64,000 nucleotides of DNA from positions 122,011,105 through 122,075,104 of the forward strand of contig NC_134572.1 in the NCBI RefSeq assembly GCF_050947875.1, read 5' to 3'. Positions 35,452 to 47,720 of the stretch are shown piece after piece. This DNA comes from Dermacentor variabilis. Lineage: Eukaryota > Arthropoda > Arachnida > Ixodida > Ixodidae. The notes under the pieces are model-generated. The model was not told the origin of the DNA and ran no database searches. It saw only the letters and a list, made by a program, of their open reading frames with translations. The stretch's first letter is position 1. Every line of letters begins with the position of its first letter. Position numbers and translations under genes: made by a program.

Positions 35452-37704
35452 TCACAAAAAATGTGATCGGAGTCGATGGGAAAAGTAATTGAAGGATGGC
35501 TTGAGGGACACATTCGCCCCTATACTGACAAGCACTGCAGCAGAGGGATAACCATTTTGTTTACATTGTCACACACTTCGGCAAACCACCCAATAAACAC
35601 CATTCTCCTAGATTATGAAGAAACGATCCCATTAAGCACCATCGCTAGTTACTACTGTACACAGAGCGTCGTTCATTCGCATACAAGACATTAGCATCAT
35701 CTATCAGCACAATGCTTCGTTACAATGTTACAAAGTACGCATTCTAAAAGTGGCATTTAGGAATATATACGAATACAAGTCAAAGAGCGCCTTAGACGTC
35801 AATCTGAGGCTAGAAAGAACGCGTACAAGTGAGATCGTTTTACTTCAAAAATATCGATTTTATTTTTTTTTTATAGTGATTTAGTAAACGCCGACGTTGT
35901 GCAGCATTTGCTGTTCATAACCACTGCTACAATACGGAACAGTCCACATTTCTGTTGCTATTGTGTTATAAGATACTTCTTTCGGATGGAGATTTACTAA
36001 CCCATGAAGATAGAATTATTACGGTCATTAATTCAGGCGATATTCACTCAGCAGTTTGTACTCATACATATCTTGTGCTCTAATCATTCTAAAATTTTTC
36101 AAGAACCTTGGCAATTGGATGCAGAATTGGCACATTCTCCATTATTTTCAAAAATCGTTTAATTTGTGGGAGAGCTTCGATTCTGTAGTAGTTACCGAAG
36201 CCAAATGACCCTAGGATAGATACGAAGCAAACATGAGAATAAAAATCAACAATTTTACTGACTTTCAAATTAAATAGCGGTTTCGATTGAATATTCCCGT
36301 TATTAAACCTAACGTTTGTAATGTTGTGTTGGCATGGTCATCCCATTGCAGTGATACTGAAAAATGCTAGCACTCTGAGCAGCGAAAAACGAGGTTACTT
36401 TTTACAGACACATGCGTACCTATAGAATGAAACATCACAGCCTTTCTTTCCTTTTTTCGCATTTATCTTAATTGGTTGCTAGATGTTTGCGTGCTTGATT
36501 TGTCTAAAACGACATTAGCTTTCTTAAAAATATCGGCACCTGACGCAGACGAAACAAATATGTTGGTGTATAAAGTAAACTATGTCATTTGTAAAGTAAA
36601 CATCGAATCTACAAGAGGAATGGTCAGACGTGCTGCCTACACTGTCAGCGCTGCCAAAACGCGAGGAGCGGCGTACATGCCGCTACGCCACCGATTCGAG
36701 GCGCAGATCAGCCGCGATGTCGCTGGTCCTCGCTGATGACCGGTGCGTCACAAGAAGATTTTATTCTTGATAACCCGCAAACAAAGAGCGGGAATTTCAA
36801 TACTCTGGCAGAGTACGGCCGGCACAGTTGTCACTTAAAACCCTACAAAGCTCTGTACACAGCGACTGTCGCCGCTGCCAAAATGCCACTCCTGCGACTC
36901 CTGGGAACGGAAGCGATAGCCCCTCTCAAGGCCGACAGTTTTTGCCCTGCACAAAACGAGTGCGGTACAATGAGGGTTTTGTCACTGGTCACCGACTTGC
37001 TTTCCTGATATGGCGACTGCCCCAAGCCCTTCCCGCACGGAAACGGAAAAGCAGAGGCAGCTGTCTCGCGGTGTGCCATAGATGAAGGCAATTAACTTGG
37101 GTGCGCAGCGGAAACTCATCAGCCGTACCGTCACCGGGTTCATAAGAGGCATTCTTGGCGAAGCAGTTCTTGCATCAGAGTTAGTTCGTAAAAGCAAAAC
37201 GTTCTCCGGTCAAGTCAGCGAACCGGCAGAGTCATTAGCCAATGCAAGTCTGGCAGTGTGGCAATCGTAAATGCATCTTCACTGTATATGTCAGGCCACG
37301 TGGAAACGTAGAAACTCAGATGTAGCCTCTGATAACTTCCGCGAACGATAAATTAATTTCCCAGACAATCTCTCTTGTTCTTATGAGCAACTACAGACCG
37401 TATGGCCAGCATTTCGCAACGTTCGATTTCATTTTCCATTCTTATTGCGTGCGTTGCACCGAGTTGCCGATTTCTGTGATCACAGTGGCGCGGTGGCTTC
37501 TGGCGCAATAACGAATCGGGGCCTAGATGCGCATCTGACTGACGTACGCGTTACGTTCCGTTAATGGTGGCTTCCTCTTATCGTACACAATTTTGTGATA
37601 GCAAAAGAGCGTCTGTTGAAATTGAAGAGGACTTCGACCCATTGCGTCGATCTGCTTGTCAATTCAGCGATCAACATAGTCCTAAACTTCCTCATTTGAG
37701 AACC
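34646..37704. other. No gene recognised; (TTTA)n at 35416-35451
   Basis: A ttta microsatellite (about nine units) lies at 35416-35451. Around 34960-35110, one frame (SPNHEGQAALVDIGHGRPS, then PPAEGKGFAGPF in another) weakly resembles the end of an RNase H-type retrotransposon; not firm. ORFs at 36476-37270 have no recognisable domain. Confidence 0.4.
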
Positions 37705-37707
37705 CAA

Positions 37708-37943
37708 AAAATTAGATTATGTAGTTTTACGTGCCAAAACGATGATACCATTATGAGGCAGGCCGTAGTGGGGGACTCCGGAAGTTTGGACTACCTGGGG
37801 TTCTTTAACGTGCACTGAAGTCTAAGTACATGGGCGTTTTCGCATATCGCCCCCATCTAAATGGTGCCGCCGTGGCCGGAATTCGATCTCGCGACCTCGT
37901 GTTTAGCAGCGCAACACCACAGCCACCAATCAACCACGGCGGG
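37708..37943 (-). mobile_element. tRNA-derived SINE (Ruka-like), copy C
   Basis: On the minus strand: cccgccgtggttgattgg..., a decayed B box (gagatcgaattccg), then the shared body with cacgttaaagaaccccaggt and gactcc...ctacggcctgcctcat. More diverged than copies A and B. No flanking duplication seen. Confidence 0.8.
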
Positions 37944-38799
37944 CGAGTATAGAAGTTCACAAACATATGAACGAAGGGTGCAGTTACTAGACGTTGGTAT
38001 ACAGGGCGATTATTTTTATGTTTTAGGGAATTTTTAAAACTATAGTCTGTGGCAGATAACATTATTATAGTACTTGGAATGGATTACTGAGAGACGCGGA
38101 TATTACTTGCGTGACGAATCAAAGGACACATTAAGATAACTCACAAGAATTCACTAATCATCTTCCGCATTATTTACTTCATGGCCCATATAGCGGTTAA
38201 CGAATCGTAGCCTGCGGGTAGGCGACGCGTATCGACTTGGAATGAATTTCCAGAATGACGCCAGTTTGGAGATGTGCACCGTCAAACTTGCCGTAAAAAT
38301 ACACTGTTGTTCCACTTACTTGTTTGGCGAAACGATCTTTTATGCATTCAAGCACAAGAGTAACTGCAACGCCCGTGTTTGTCTCACACGTTAGGAAATA
38401 TCTCGAAACTGTCGGCCCCCAAGAAATTCATTTCAAGTGGATGCGTCTTGCAAGGTCACCGGCTACAATTCGTAAATTACAATATGTGCCGTAATTATTG
38501 AGGTAATGAGTGAAATTTCATTAATTATTTGAATATGTGTTTCAGTTTTTCGTGCTGGCAATGTGTGCCTTTTCAGATAATCCCGCTCAAGGACGAGAAT
38601 TTTGGGAAATTCCCTAAATCTTAAAGATGATCACACCGCATAATCGTGTATAATGTAGAAACTAGGTACTGTTATTTTGATACCTAATGATCCCGACAAT
38701 AACTTGCTTGATAAATTAGAGCTTCTGAAAGTTTTAGTGAGGTCGTAATTTGTATTGTGAACGAACCCTCGTAAAATCAATCATTTCGTTGTTTCTTTA
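37944..38799. other. No gene recognised
   Basis: AT-rich intergenic or intronic sequence. Confidence 0.5.
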
Positions 38800-38800
38800 T

Positions 38801-39560
38801 AATGCAGTGAGTGAAAACTTTATTGCAAATGTCCGGCGATTTGGACGGGGTAGGGCCATAAGCACCCCAGCCTAGGTGACGGCCTCGAGTCCTTGGACTC
38901 GGGCGGCTTCCTCGGCGTGCCGGACGGCCCACAGTTGATCGGCGAGGTCGTGGCTGAGCAGGGCCGCCTCCCAACGCGCCCCTCGGTTCGAGACTGCCGT
39001 GTTTACCCCGCTCGTCGGGCACTCCTGCTACTCGCTACCGGTGCATTGCCACAGCATGTGCTGCAACGTCGCTCTGGCTCCACACGCTTTACAATCGTCG
39101 GACGGATAAATGTCGGGGTAGCAGAGGTGAAGGATCGCCGGGTTAGGATATGTGTGTGTCTGCAATTGCCTCCAGGCAACCGCCTCTTTCTTGTTTAGTT
39201 TGGCGTGCGGTGGTGGGTATTTACATCTGTTCAATCTGTGGTGTTGCGTGATGTTTCTGAAATTGGTCATGCGATCTCCCCATGTCCACTCCCGCATCGC
39301 TCTCGCGGTGGGCGAGACGCCGGGATTGCCGGCGGGCGCCGCGGCTCGGCATGTAAGTCCTCGAGCCGTGGCATGGGCCGTCTCGTTTCCCGGGAGCGGA
39401 GGGTCCGTGTGGGCGGGGGTCCATACGACGAAACTGTAATTTTTGCGGCAAATATCGCCCTGTTGAATTTGGAGGATACTGGCCGCTTCCCAGGAGAACC
39501 GGCCGCTAGCGTAGTTGCGTATCGCTGCCTGCGAGTCGCTTATTATCACCTCGGCATCCG
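38801..39560 (-). mobile_element. 5'-truncated RNase H-type non-LTR retrotransposon
   Basis: The frame 39028-39549 (173 codons) starts inside RNase H: IISDSQAAIRNYASGRFS (third acidic residue), VVWTPAHTDPPLPGNETAHA, and the knuckle CKACGARATLQHMLWQC (C-X2-C...H-X4-C). After the stop the C-terminal row (WEAALLSHDLADQLWAVRHA, then EEAARVQGLEAV) continues in other frames. An AATAAA at 38824-38819 (minus) precedes the end. It is related in type, not in close sequence, to 51125-52745. Confidence 0.8.
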
Positions 39561-39568
39561 TGGTAGCA

Positions 39569-39641
39569 AAATATTTTTAAATTTTAATTGAATTGAATTC
39601 CGTGGTTTCAGGTGCCAAAGCGAGGATTTGATTATGAGGCA
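39569..39641 (-). mobile_element. SINE (Ruka-like) fragment, copy D
   Basis: Plus-strand ttgaattccgtggtttcagg then gccaaagcg...tgattatgaggca parallels the 3' end of copies B and C. Only the last ~70 bp remain. It abuts the 5' break of the retrotransposon fragment. Confidence 0.5.
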
Positions 39642-40339
39642 GAACTTTATTTTTCGGGAAAGCTTATATCTCTACAACCGTTCGCAATAAAACATGTTCC
39701 AGTGGTTCAAAAGTGTAGGCCAGCGCAGGCAGTTATCCCACGAGCGGCCACTTCAGTACAAAATAAGTAAATACTAGAGCATACTACATTCCAGAAGTGT
39801 ATATGTAACATCGGTATAGAAGCAACCAAATAAATATATTCTAACTTAGTAGACAATAAAAAACAAGTGTACGTTATTTGCGTTTGTTAAAAGATGCTGG
39901 CGTCGTAATATGGCACCGACTATTGGTACAGTTACACGTTTAAATTTGTGCACTTACAAATGAATTTGCAGAATGATTTGTACAATAATAGTTAATGCGC
40001 ATTGAGTGATGTCAACACAAAAGTCTCGTAAGAACACAACGACAAAAATATTCTGAAAGAGACGGTGGTAAAAACAAGATACATAACCTACATGGTGGCA
40101 GTAAAAACAAAGTACTTTTAGAACGAAATGCCTTTTTCATACGTTCATAATGCCGAAGGATGCCTGCTGTGCTTAGGATGTTCCTCCAATACATTTATTG
40201 CGCTTTTTGGCATAGACATCGTTGGTTACAAGCCTGACAATCTCTTGGTGCCATTGCATCTTGCGTCTTGGTGCATTTGGTGCCATTAGAATTGGTTTAT
40301 CTCAACGTGTGACATATTCTGACGCGTATCACAAGAAGC
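39642..40339. other. No gene recognised
   Basis: AT-rich, with no ORF of interest. Confidence 0.5.
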
Positions 40340-40344
40340 CAACA

Positions 40345-40524
40345 AACAAAGACACCAAGGACAACATAGGGTAAATTATTTGTTCCTACTAATTGAATTA
40401 AAAGAAATTATAAATAATAGCATTGAAAATGGATGAAAAAAAAGACACCTTTCCGCAGGTGGGGAACGACCCCACATCTTTGCATTACGCGTGCGATGTT
40501 CTAATCGATTGAGCTACCGCGGCG
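40345..40524 (-). mobile_element. tRNA-derived SINE (second family), left arm
   Basis: Minus strand: ccgcggtagctcaatcgatt (A box), an anticodon-arm-like tcgcacgcgtaatgc segment, a B-box-like ggggtcgttccccacc, then an AT-rich body with ccattttcaatgc and ccctatgttgtccttgg. The tRNA part is decayed and fused to a body, so it is not a functional tRNA gene. Confidence 0.7.
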
Positions 40525-40811
40525 CTCTTTCCCTATCCCCTTTTTGGGTATTTATGTGTGACTACTAGAACCGACCTGGGGAGTGTTAGCCAGCACCACC
40601 ACTCAACTCACATTGATGCCTTCAGGTAGCATGTTCGGGTATATTGACCAGTTGCCTTCACTCAGAAAGATCACGTACTCGTGACGGCTGCGGCAGAAAG
40701 GATGTTCCACAGCCGCCTCCAAGGTTTGTGAGTGGTGGCGCTGGCTAACACTCCCAGGGTTAGTTCCAGTAGCAAAACATAAATACACCAGAAAGTGGAT
40801 GGGGAAAGGGC

Positions 40812-40985
40812 ACCGCGGCAGCTCACTTGGTTAGAGCATCGCACGCGTAAGGCGAAGACGTGGGATCGTTCCCCACCTGCGGCAAGTTGTTTTTTCATCC
40901 ACTTTTATTGCCATTAATTTATTATTTCTTTATTCAATGAATAAGAACAATTATCTTCTCCTATGTTCTCCTTGGTTAAGCTTGT
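40812..40985 (+). mobile_element. tRNA-derived SINE (second family), right arm
   Basis: Plus strand: caccgcggcagctcacttgg, ttagagcatcgcacgcg, gggatcgttccccacctgcg, then caagttgttttttcatccac and ctcctatgttctccttgg. Inverted relative to the left arm. Confidence 0.7.
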
Positions 40986-41348
40986 TTCTTCACATTCTGA
41001 TGCGGGACTTCTTGTAATTGTTGAACAAGATGCTACGTTTGTTTCTTTCGCAAGACCACAATCATACTGGGGGAATTTCGGCGAGGTAAGTGTACGTAAT
41101 ATATTTAGCACAGGTGGTTCCAAGCCGTCATCGACAAACAAGTACTTCTGTGTTTCTGTATAAAGGTAACAAAATGCTGAATTCCGTAAATGTTTGAATA
41201 TAAAGTAGGTCACAACGCGAGGCGTTTTGGTCAATGCCCTTCATCCTACATGAATTGAAATAAGTCGTTTTTGTGATATAGCACAGTTCATGTCCTAATA
41301 ACGGGAGAGAAACCACTTTACCTCTTGTTGTGTAGTGATGTGTACTGT

Positions 41349-41387
41349 GCACAGTACTTCATGTACTGTGTACATGAAGTACTGTGC
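41349..41387. repeat. Perfect 18-bp inverted repeat with 3-base loop
   Basis: gcacagtacttcatgtac (41349-41366), loop tgt, gtacatgaagtactgtgc (41370-41387). An exact 16-bp palindrome gtactgtgcacagtac overlaps it at 41342-41357. It could extrude as a cruciform. Confidence 0.9.
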
Positions 41388-43420
41388 TGGCAGTAATATT
41401 TCAATTTCCCGATATTGTTTGATTGTTGAGAATTGCACTTGGAAGCTTTCCATAAACTATAGTAACGTTAATTGTTTCCGCATATGCCATGTCATAGTAA
41501 ATTAAAAAGCGACTCAGCAGTCGCGTTGCCTGCAATCTCCTGTCACGCGAGCTCTTCTGGGGTACAGTATAAAGAAAAATTTGTCGCAAACACAAAATTT
41601 ACCGATCAAGGAAATAGGAAAGTCTCTGTAGATGCTTGGTACGTGGAAAACTAAATTACACCTACGTCGCAGAAAGAATACGCGGTGATGAAATTAATGG
41701 GGGAATCACATCTTACATTCCAGTGCAGAACGTCCAGCTCGAGCACGGTTTTAATGAAACAAATAGCTTAAGGATATAACAGTCAGTTCACAACAACATT
41801 TGCAGAGGCCTCCGGTAATATACCAAAATGGTAGATATTTATTTGAGACATTCATCTGTGGAACGATAATATGAATACTGCTTTTTATAGGTAAATCGAT
41901 CTCTTCTTGCTTTCGCTGTTCCATACGTTTCTTTTTTTTTTCATCATAAGGTGTTGCTATTCTTAGTCCTCTTGATCCGCACGGAGATCTACTTAATCTA
42001 CGTGCACATATGTGGATATTTAGATAACCCATTTGAGTTGCGAATGAGTGCTTATGCTATGCTTCCAGCGAGTCGCACCTTCTTTTATTGCACTAGTAAC
42101 TAGACATCGTGAATCAAACTGAAACTTTGCGTTTTTCTAAGAGTCATTTAAGCTTGACGAGGCCTATTCTGGGGCCTTCACAAGGCCTACATTTCTGGTG
42201 GATTAGGAGAGGGATTATAGGGACACTCGTTAGCGCGAGCTTCTCTCTTTTGCTTCGGAGCGTTAAGCTACCGCAGCAGCGCTTTTAAGAAGATACAGCA
42301 CCAAAATCCCGGGACAGCCGCCTCGAGGTAATTTTCGCCTGTAGGTGGTAGTGATAGGATGTGCCTCGTTAGCAAAAGCTTCCGCTACTGCCTAAGCCAA
42401 ATACAAGGCCGCGGACTCTCGCTGCTTCCTTTCACGAAGCTATTAACGCTTCAATGGATGAAGACAAAAATACTTAGCTAACGTACATGCCATCGCAAAA
42501 AGACTATCCCACCCAAAAGACCGTACATGTGTTTGTAACAAGCCTAATTCTTTGCCTGTTTACGTCGAACCAACGGAGTCCGGAAGCTCACACGTGCATT
42601 AGACGACATGTCACTATGTCTGCTGTTTTGGAAACTTGGATACAAACATGAATACATTGAATAATTGGTTATTAATCTGCAGTAGAATCGGAAAATCCTA
42701 CTGGCTGCATAACTCGTCGGAGCAGCTTCAACATTACCGACATTATTGGAAATGCTATGACTGCTTCCTTCGCGGCAGATTCTAGTGCAAGTAGTTCCCA
42801 ATGTTTGATACTTTCTTTTCAAGAACGCATTTACTTTTTCGGGACATGACGGACACGGCGACACATCGTATTCGGGAACTATGAGAAGGGGAAATAATGC
42901 TCATGGCATGCTGACTGTGAGGTCTCACCGAAAAGCTCTCATGGAGAAAACCGCTACCGTTCACCATACTTTAAAAATACAAACTGCTTATGCATTGTTC
43001 TCCTGGTCAAAGAAGACTATGCCAAGATCGAAATTTGCCGAGGAAGTGTACTTTGAAATGCTTTTCACAGATCCTTGAGCCGTGCGCACTGTTCGACGCC
43101 TTAGATCCGCCGAATCTCTCCCACAATAATGATCACGTTTCATTCCTTGCCGTTGCTCTTAGCAATCATAAGGTTCCCGTTTAAGTTAAGAGTCTCACCG
43201 CGCTGCGTGGTTATTGTAATCTTTAAATATATTGATCCAGACGAAAAACGAAGTGCTCGCCTCAGCAATATCAGCAATGCACACATAAGGGAGTCAGTTG
43301 CGCACTAGAAAACTGAATCCGACCTTCACAAACTGAAAAATGAACGGACATTGTTAACCTAAAATGAGCGTAATCGATAGTCCTTACATTGACAACGGAG
43401 AAGTAAAAGCTGGACTGAGT
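41388..43420. other. No gene recognised
   Basis: AT-rich with short overlapping frames; no motif or repeat recognised. Confidence 0.45.
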
Positions 43421-44043
43421 TGTTAGGGGAGCGCAAAGCGCACTTTCGCCGCAATCATCTGGGAACGGTCGCTGACAACGACGTATTGAGCGGCGCTAGT
43501 TTGTCCGCCCAACCCGCGAAATCGCTCAACGGGACCCGAGGAACCGCAAGCGTCGGCGGCTTCGCGCTCCGAGGCGGTCCGCGAGGGGGCACCTGGGCCC
43601 AGTCGGCGAGGTTGTGACGTCACGCACCGCTTGCGAGACCGCGTGGGGCCCTCGCCTGCTCTGAAAAGAAGCTGCGACCGGCTGGTGAACACGAGTGAGC
43701 GCCAGACTGCGGTCGAAGATGCGTCGCCCGTTTCTTTCATCTCACGCGGGTGGAGTTCTGTCTCTAGGGCAACTACACGGCGGGCGCCGTTGGCTCGTGA
43801 TGATGGGTTGCTGCTGCGACTACGCTACGCTCCACTGGTTACATCTCTGACTTGCCTCCGACACGAAACAGTTCGATACCTGGGTGATACGGAATACGTC
43901 TGGTAGGAGTGTGAAGTCACTTCCAGCTCCCCGGATGAGATACAAAGCATGCGCTGTCCCGATCCGGACACGGAAGTGGCGATGACCCTTCTTCTCGAGT
44001 GCTTGGAGGAATAGTCACGCCCCCCTGGAAACATAGCCGGGCA
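43421..44043 (+). promoter_or_regulatory. GC-rich upstream region of the secreted-protein gene model
   Basis: This 0.6-kb GC-rich stretch, rich in CG dinucleotides, stands out from AT-rich flanks and ends at the putative start codon. It could be the promoter and 5' UTR. No clear TATA box, initiator or transcription start could be fixed; assignment rests on position and composition only. Overlapping ORFs here (plus 43631-43906, minus 43423-43740) are judged shadows of high GC content. Confidence 0.3.
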
Positions 44044-44095
44044 ATGAAGTGCCAGCTGATTTTGGTGTTCCCGTTCGTCGTGCTCCTCTTGGCAG
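44044..44095 (+). CDS. Exon 1 of putative secreted protein (signal peptide)
   Basis: ATG at 44044 (context gggcaATGa, purine at -3) opens MKCQLILVFPFVVLLLA, an N-terminal lysine then a hydrophobic core typical of a signal peptide. It ends GCAG followed by GTGAGT, a consensus splice donor, in phase 1. Joined to exons 2 and 3 the model gives 89 residues: 18 in the signal peptide, about 71 mature, no cysteine in the mature part. The joint codon is G+CT (Ala), giving a plausible signal-peptidase site at LLLAA|SST. Intron 1 (5.3 kb) contains a Helentron remnant on the other strand. The product is unrecognised; secretion (perhaps saliva or haemolymph) is inference. Extra exons cannot be excluded. 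Confidence 0.5.
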
Positions 44096-47000
44096 GTGAG
44101 TTGTGCGGGACTTTAGGCTTTGCTAGCCTGTGCATTGGCCACACATGATATGCTGCTTACCGAAGAATGTCCAAATAGAGATCATGGGTTTGGTTAGGTG
44201 TTGAACATGACGTTGTAAAATACTTATTCAAATAACAAACGCTCTGATCGTCCTGAAGGAGGCTATCTTTAGATACATTATTTAGGTCCCAAAATACATG
44301 GCCTGCCTTTCAAAGCTGAAATTTTGTAAAAGGGGCGCCTTGTAAATTGGGAACAAATTAATTTCACTCGTAGCATAGCATAACCGAGAAAAAGATACCT
44401 GTGAACATATGCCCATGACGTGTTCAGTTCGCTGCATGCTAGGGCAAAATCGATACCCTATGATTCGACGAACATTCGTAGGCTCATGTAACAATTACTC
44501 GCAATGAAACACTTGCAGAAAACCTGAAGTGACGTAGCCTAAATTAACGCGCATTGAACCAATGCCCAATAGGCAATCTTTCCTGGTGTTCTTAGGAGGT
44601 GGCTACTTCTCACAAAAGCGACACCTCTTGCAGTAAAATCATGTTCACAAAAGAAAAGAACGCCGCACAGAAGCACACGTATTCAGAGTAATGCGACACT
44701 AATTTTAATTTGCCTGCACACATATTCCGCTTACCCACAAAGAGAGTGAGTGGCTATAACTTTGTTAAGCTCTTCACAAGATTTAGAGAAATTTCAGGAC
44801 TTCATCAGGTTCCTCAGTATATGCGGGTTATCTTGAACAACCAGGTGACACCAATGTCAAATGCGTGTAATGAGGTAGACATGAGCAGTAACTTGATTCT
44901 TTTGTGTGAATGGCTGCTTAAGGAAATGTCCATTGCTTTTTCAATATCGCGCCTCTGCACAGTCCTTGCATGTTGGTGCATAAAAAGTCGGGACCGAATA
45001 CTAAACAAACCGATCATGTTCACCACCCCAGTAAGCACTACTTCACCACAACCAATCGTTACTTTTTGATTCGTGAAGACTTATCTAGTTTTTTCCTGTT
45101 TTATATTGATAGCGCCAGGCTGACCATTTCTAACGGCAGATTTTGCTGTCCTGAAGTTTCCACTGAACCCCAATTTTAATATCATTCAGTGACGTAAAGA
45201 TACAAGAAAATCAAATGCAAGTAAGATTTAAGCGGTGTCATGCGACAACGACTATTAAAGAGGAATGTCCCTCGCTTTTTCTTTCTGCACACTTGCACAC
45301 GGAAGGTTCAAGAACAGATTTCTCTCACTGAAATTCTACGACGCAGGAGACCGGTAATGATGCGAAAGAGTACATATGTCTCGATCGCGAATTGTGAAAC
45401 TGGTTACCATGCCCGAGTAAAACAGTACTGAAGCGACAATCATGCACCCGTGATGATCTGTTAGCTGCCTGAGTTACAACACAACAGTATAATATGTTTC
45501 CATTAAAAACGTCAACAACGAGAGAGCTTTTACTTATATCATTCTCGGTGAACGCGCTTTAGAGGCATGTTTCAGTTTTGAGCAGTAACCGTAGCAACTT
45601 CGCTGCTTCACATAGCCTGACGGCAGTAGGAAATGGGAGATCCCTTCGGGAATATTAAAGCACGTATTTCTTGCTGTACCACTTGGCATATTCACAGACA
45701 CGTGCTCAATACAACGGTTCATCGCATCATACTGAAGCATAACGTCACCTCTTCGTGTACACAATAAAGGAATAGGAAAGTTTCTCCATCACCACCACGC
45801 TTATTCTTCACCCTGCAACCCGAATAAAATAGCCTGTAGACAGTATACGAGTCTGCAAAGACCCAAATACACGGTTTCTAAACTGCAGTCTCAACCTACA
45901 GATGCAGAGTACATACAAACGCTGTATCAACCGAGATGTGCCAAATGTCAGACCGGCTGAAGACGCTATCACAGTCCATTACACTTCATTCTACAAGAAA
46001 TATTACGTATTTCAAACCAGCGCTGAAAACTTCTTTAGCAAACACTTGTCAATATCTATAACGTAAGAGTAGTTGTACTGGGTGAGGCAAAGTTGGCATT
46101 GCCTGCAGTCATATTTACAAGTCCAAAAGAAAACACTGAAAGACACCAGTCATTTATCCTGAAAACGGTACAGACATCCGCGTCAGATAAGCTCCTGCAT
46201 ATTCTGCTACACTGCCAAGTGAAAGGGAAGAGACTCGGTAGAGAAAGATGTTATTAGGTGCGACAATGAGCATACAGGCCAAATGAATAAATAAACAAAA
46301 CAAACGATAAAAAACGGACGGATGAAAGATGATCAGAAAGAGACTCCATGAAAGCACACTGTCAGATGAAATTATTTCTTCGAGAGAAAAGACACTACGA
46401 ACACAATGAGAAACTCGAAGGCATTCTTCAGCGATATACGCCCCCTCAGCATGACCTCTAGTAACATCTCTACAAAGGAATGCCCACTGACTCGTTGCCC
46501 AAGAACTCTACGTAAAAATGCAGGGCCTCGACCCTCCCACAAGAAGTACCGTTTCGAGGTGCTCAGGGATGCTATTACCTAGAAGATGTTGAAATTCTAC
46601 AGCGCGAATGTCACCGGTATGATTGCGCAAAGATTGGGTTTGAGCAACAAAATGTTCTACCTTTATATACGGAGAAACATTTCAGCGATTGCGTAAGAAA
46701 GCGAAAATTTCAGCGCTTCGGTTACGTTCTCCTTTTATCGGTTCAGGTTTTTTTTTCATGCTTTCATATGTCAAGACGAACTGTCTGGATAATTTTTTTT
46801 ATTTTCAATTTGTCTAGTCAGCCATATGTTGTACTAGAACAAGAGTTAGCTGTGTCGCTTCAAATGATAGTTGCAATCAGCGCGGTGATGAAGAAGCTGC
46901 AATCTTCCCCGGGCACTTCTTTCAGGAATGTTAGTTTCACTATGAAAACAAAAATCGGCAATTGGATCAAATAAAAAAGCCGAGGCCTGCGCAGCACACG

Positions 47001-47118
47001 CAGCACAGTCAAGGTGTAAGATGTAAGAACGTTTCCATAGGAGACCGTCGTAAACTGTTTGAACACGGTAACTGCCAGTAGTAAGCATGTTTATAGCCGT
47101 GTTTTGGTTTGCATACAT
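44096..47118. other. Intron 1 of the gene model or intergenic; no gene recognised
   Basis: AT-rich. Overlapping frames at 44710-45069 (plus) and 44814-45038 (minus) show no known domain. Confidence 0.4.
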
Positions 47119-47720
47119 TTATTGAAACACACTCAGATGTGTTTTGGGGTAGGAAAAGTAGGCTGTAAAGGACACGTAGCGGGGCAATAAAGGAACTTTC
47201 ATGTTTGTAAATACAAACTCAAAACAAGAACCAGTGCGCAAAGAGCAGCATTGTGTATTTGCCACAAATTTCATGCCGAGGTCTTCTTGCACACAATGTA
47301 CGAAACAGGTGTTGTGCGGATCCATCGCGTTTACGTTGAAATCGCCCGTGAAAATTAGTACCACATCGTGTTGAGGAACGAAGGTATGTTCCAAGTAGTC
47401 GGCCCTCTTCCCATGTCGAGTACCTGGTGACACATACACAGAGGCAACCACACTACCATTTGAGTTAAGCACTGCGCACACAGTCGGCAAAGTCTACGTC
47501 CGGTGCTCCTAACACTTTCAATGGCACACACTCATTTCCTCGTTCGTCTATTGGCACACCCGAGGCCCGGTGCACGGTTCTATTTGCTGACACGACACAC
47601 CTGTAGCCGGTGATGTCATGCGGACGACCATGAGAGTGGGAACACTCGCATTAAGATGTAGTCGTGCATGACGTCGATCCCGTGTGCAGCCAGAGAACGC
47701 ACGTCGACAGAGAAGATGGC
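47119..47720 (-). pseudogene. APE-like endonuclease domain of the Helentron
   Basis: Text after the helicase reads DITGYRCVVSANRTVHRASG, then a frame with SNGSVVASVYVSPGTRHGKR, FTGDFNVNAMDPHN (GDFN core kept) and TGSCFEFVFTNMKVPLLPRY. The order (GYRC strand, VYxSP strand, GDFNV, then the TCxDxVF-like strand) follows apurinic-endonuclease-type domains. One stop near 47476 separates the first part from the 123-codon frame 47119-47490. Such a domain could come from a non-LTR element, but continuity with helicase text favours a Helentron. Confidence 0.65.

Larger units (their letters stand above)
40340..41000. repeat. Large inverted repeat built from two tRNA-derived SINEs
   Basis: The left arm (about 40345-40610) and right arm (about 40733-40996) match as reverse complements over ~260 bp with roughly 80% identity by eye, around a ~120-bp centre. 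The match extends beyond the SINE heads into ggagtgttagccagc and tatttatg sequence, so the mirrored unit is larger than the SINE alone. The transcript would form a long double-stranded RNA. Confidence 0.8.

Noticed and set aside
40440..40530. Looks like a tRNA gene on the minus strand (also 40812-40880, plus)
   Set aside because: Both are fused to the same AT-rich body and mirrored; the anticodon loop lacks the usual T at position 33, so these are SINE heads.
43631..43906. 91-codon ORF upstream of the secreted-protein model
   Set aside because: Open because of high GC; the antisense frame is open too and no motif is present.
44814..45038. Minus-strand 74-codon ORF as an exon or transposase piece
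   Set aside because: No recognisable motif and an overlapping plus-strand frame of greater length.
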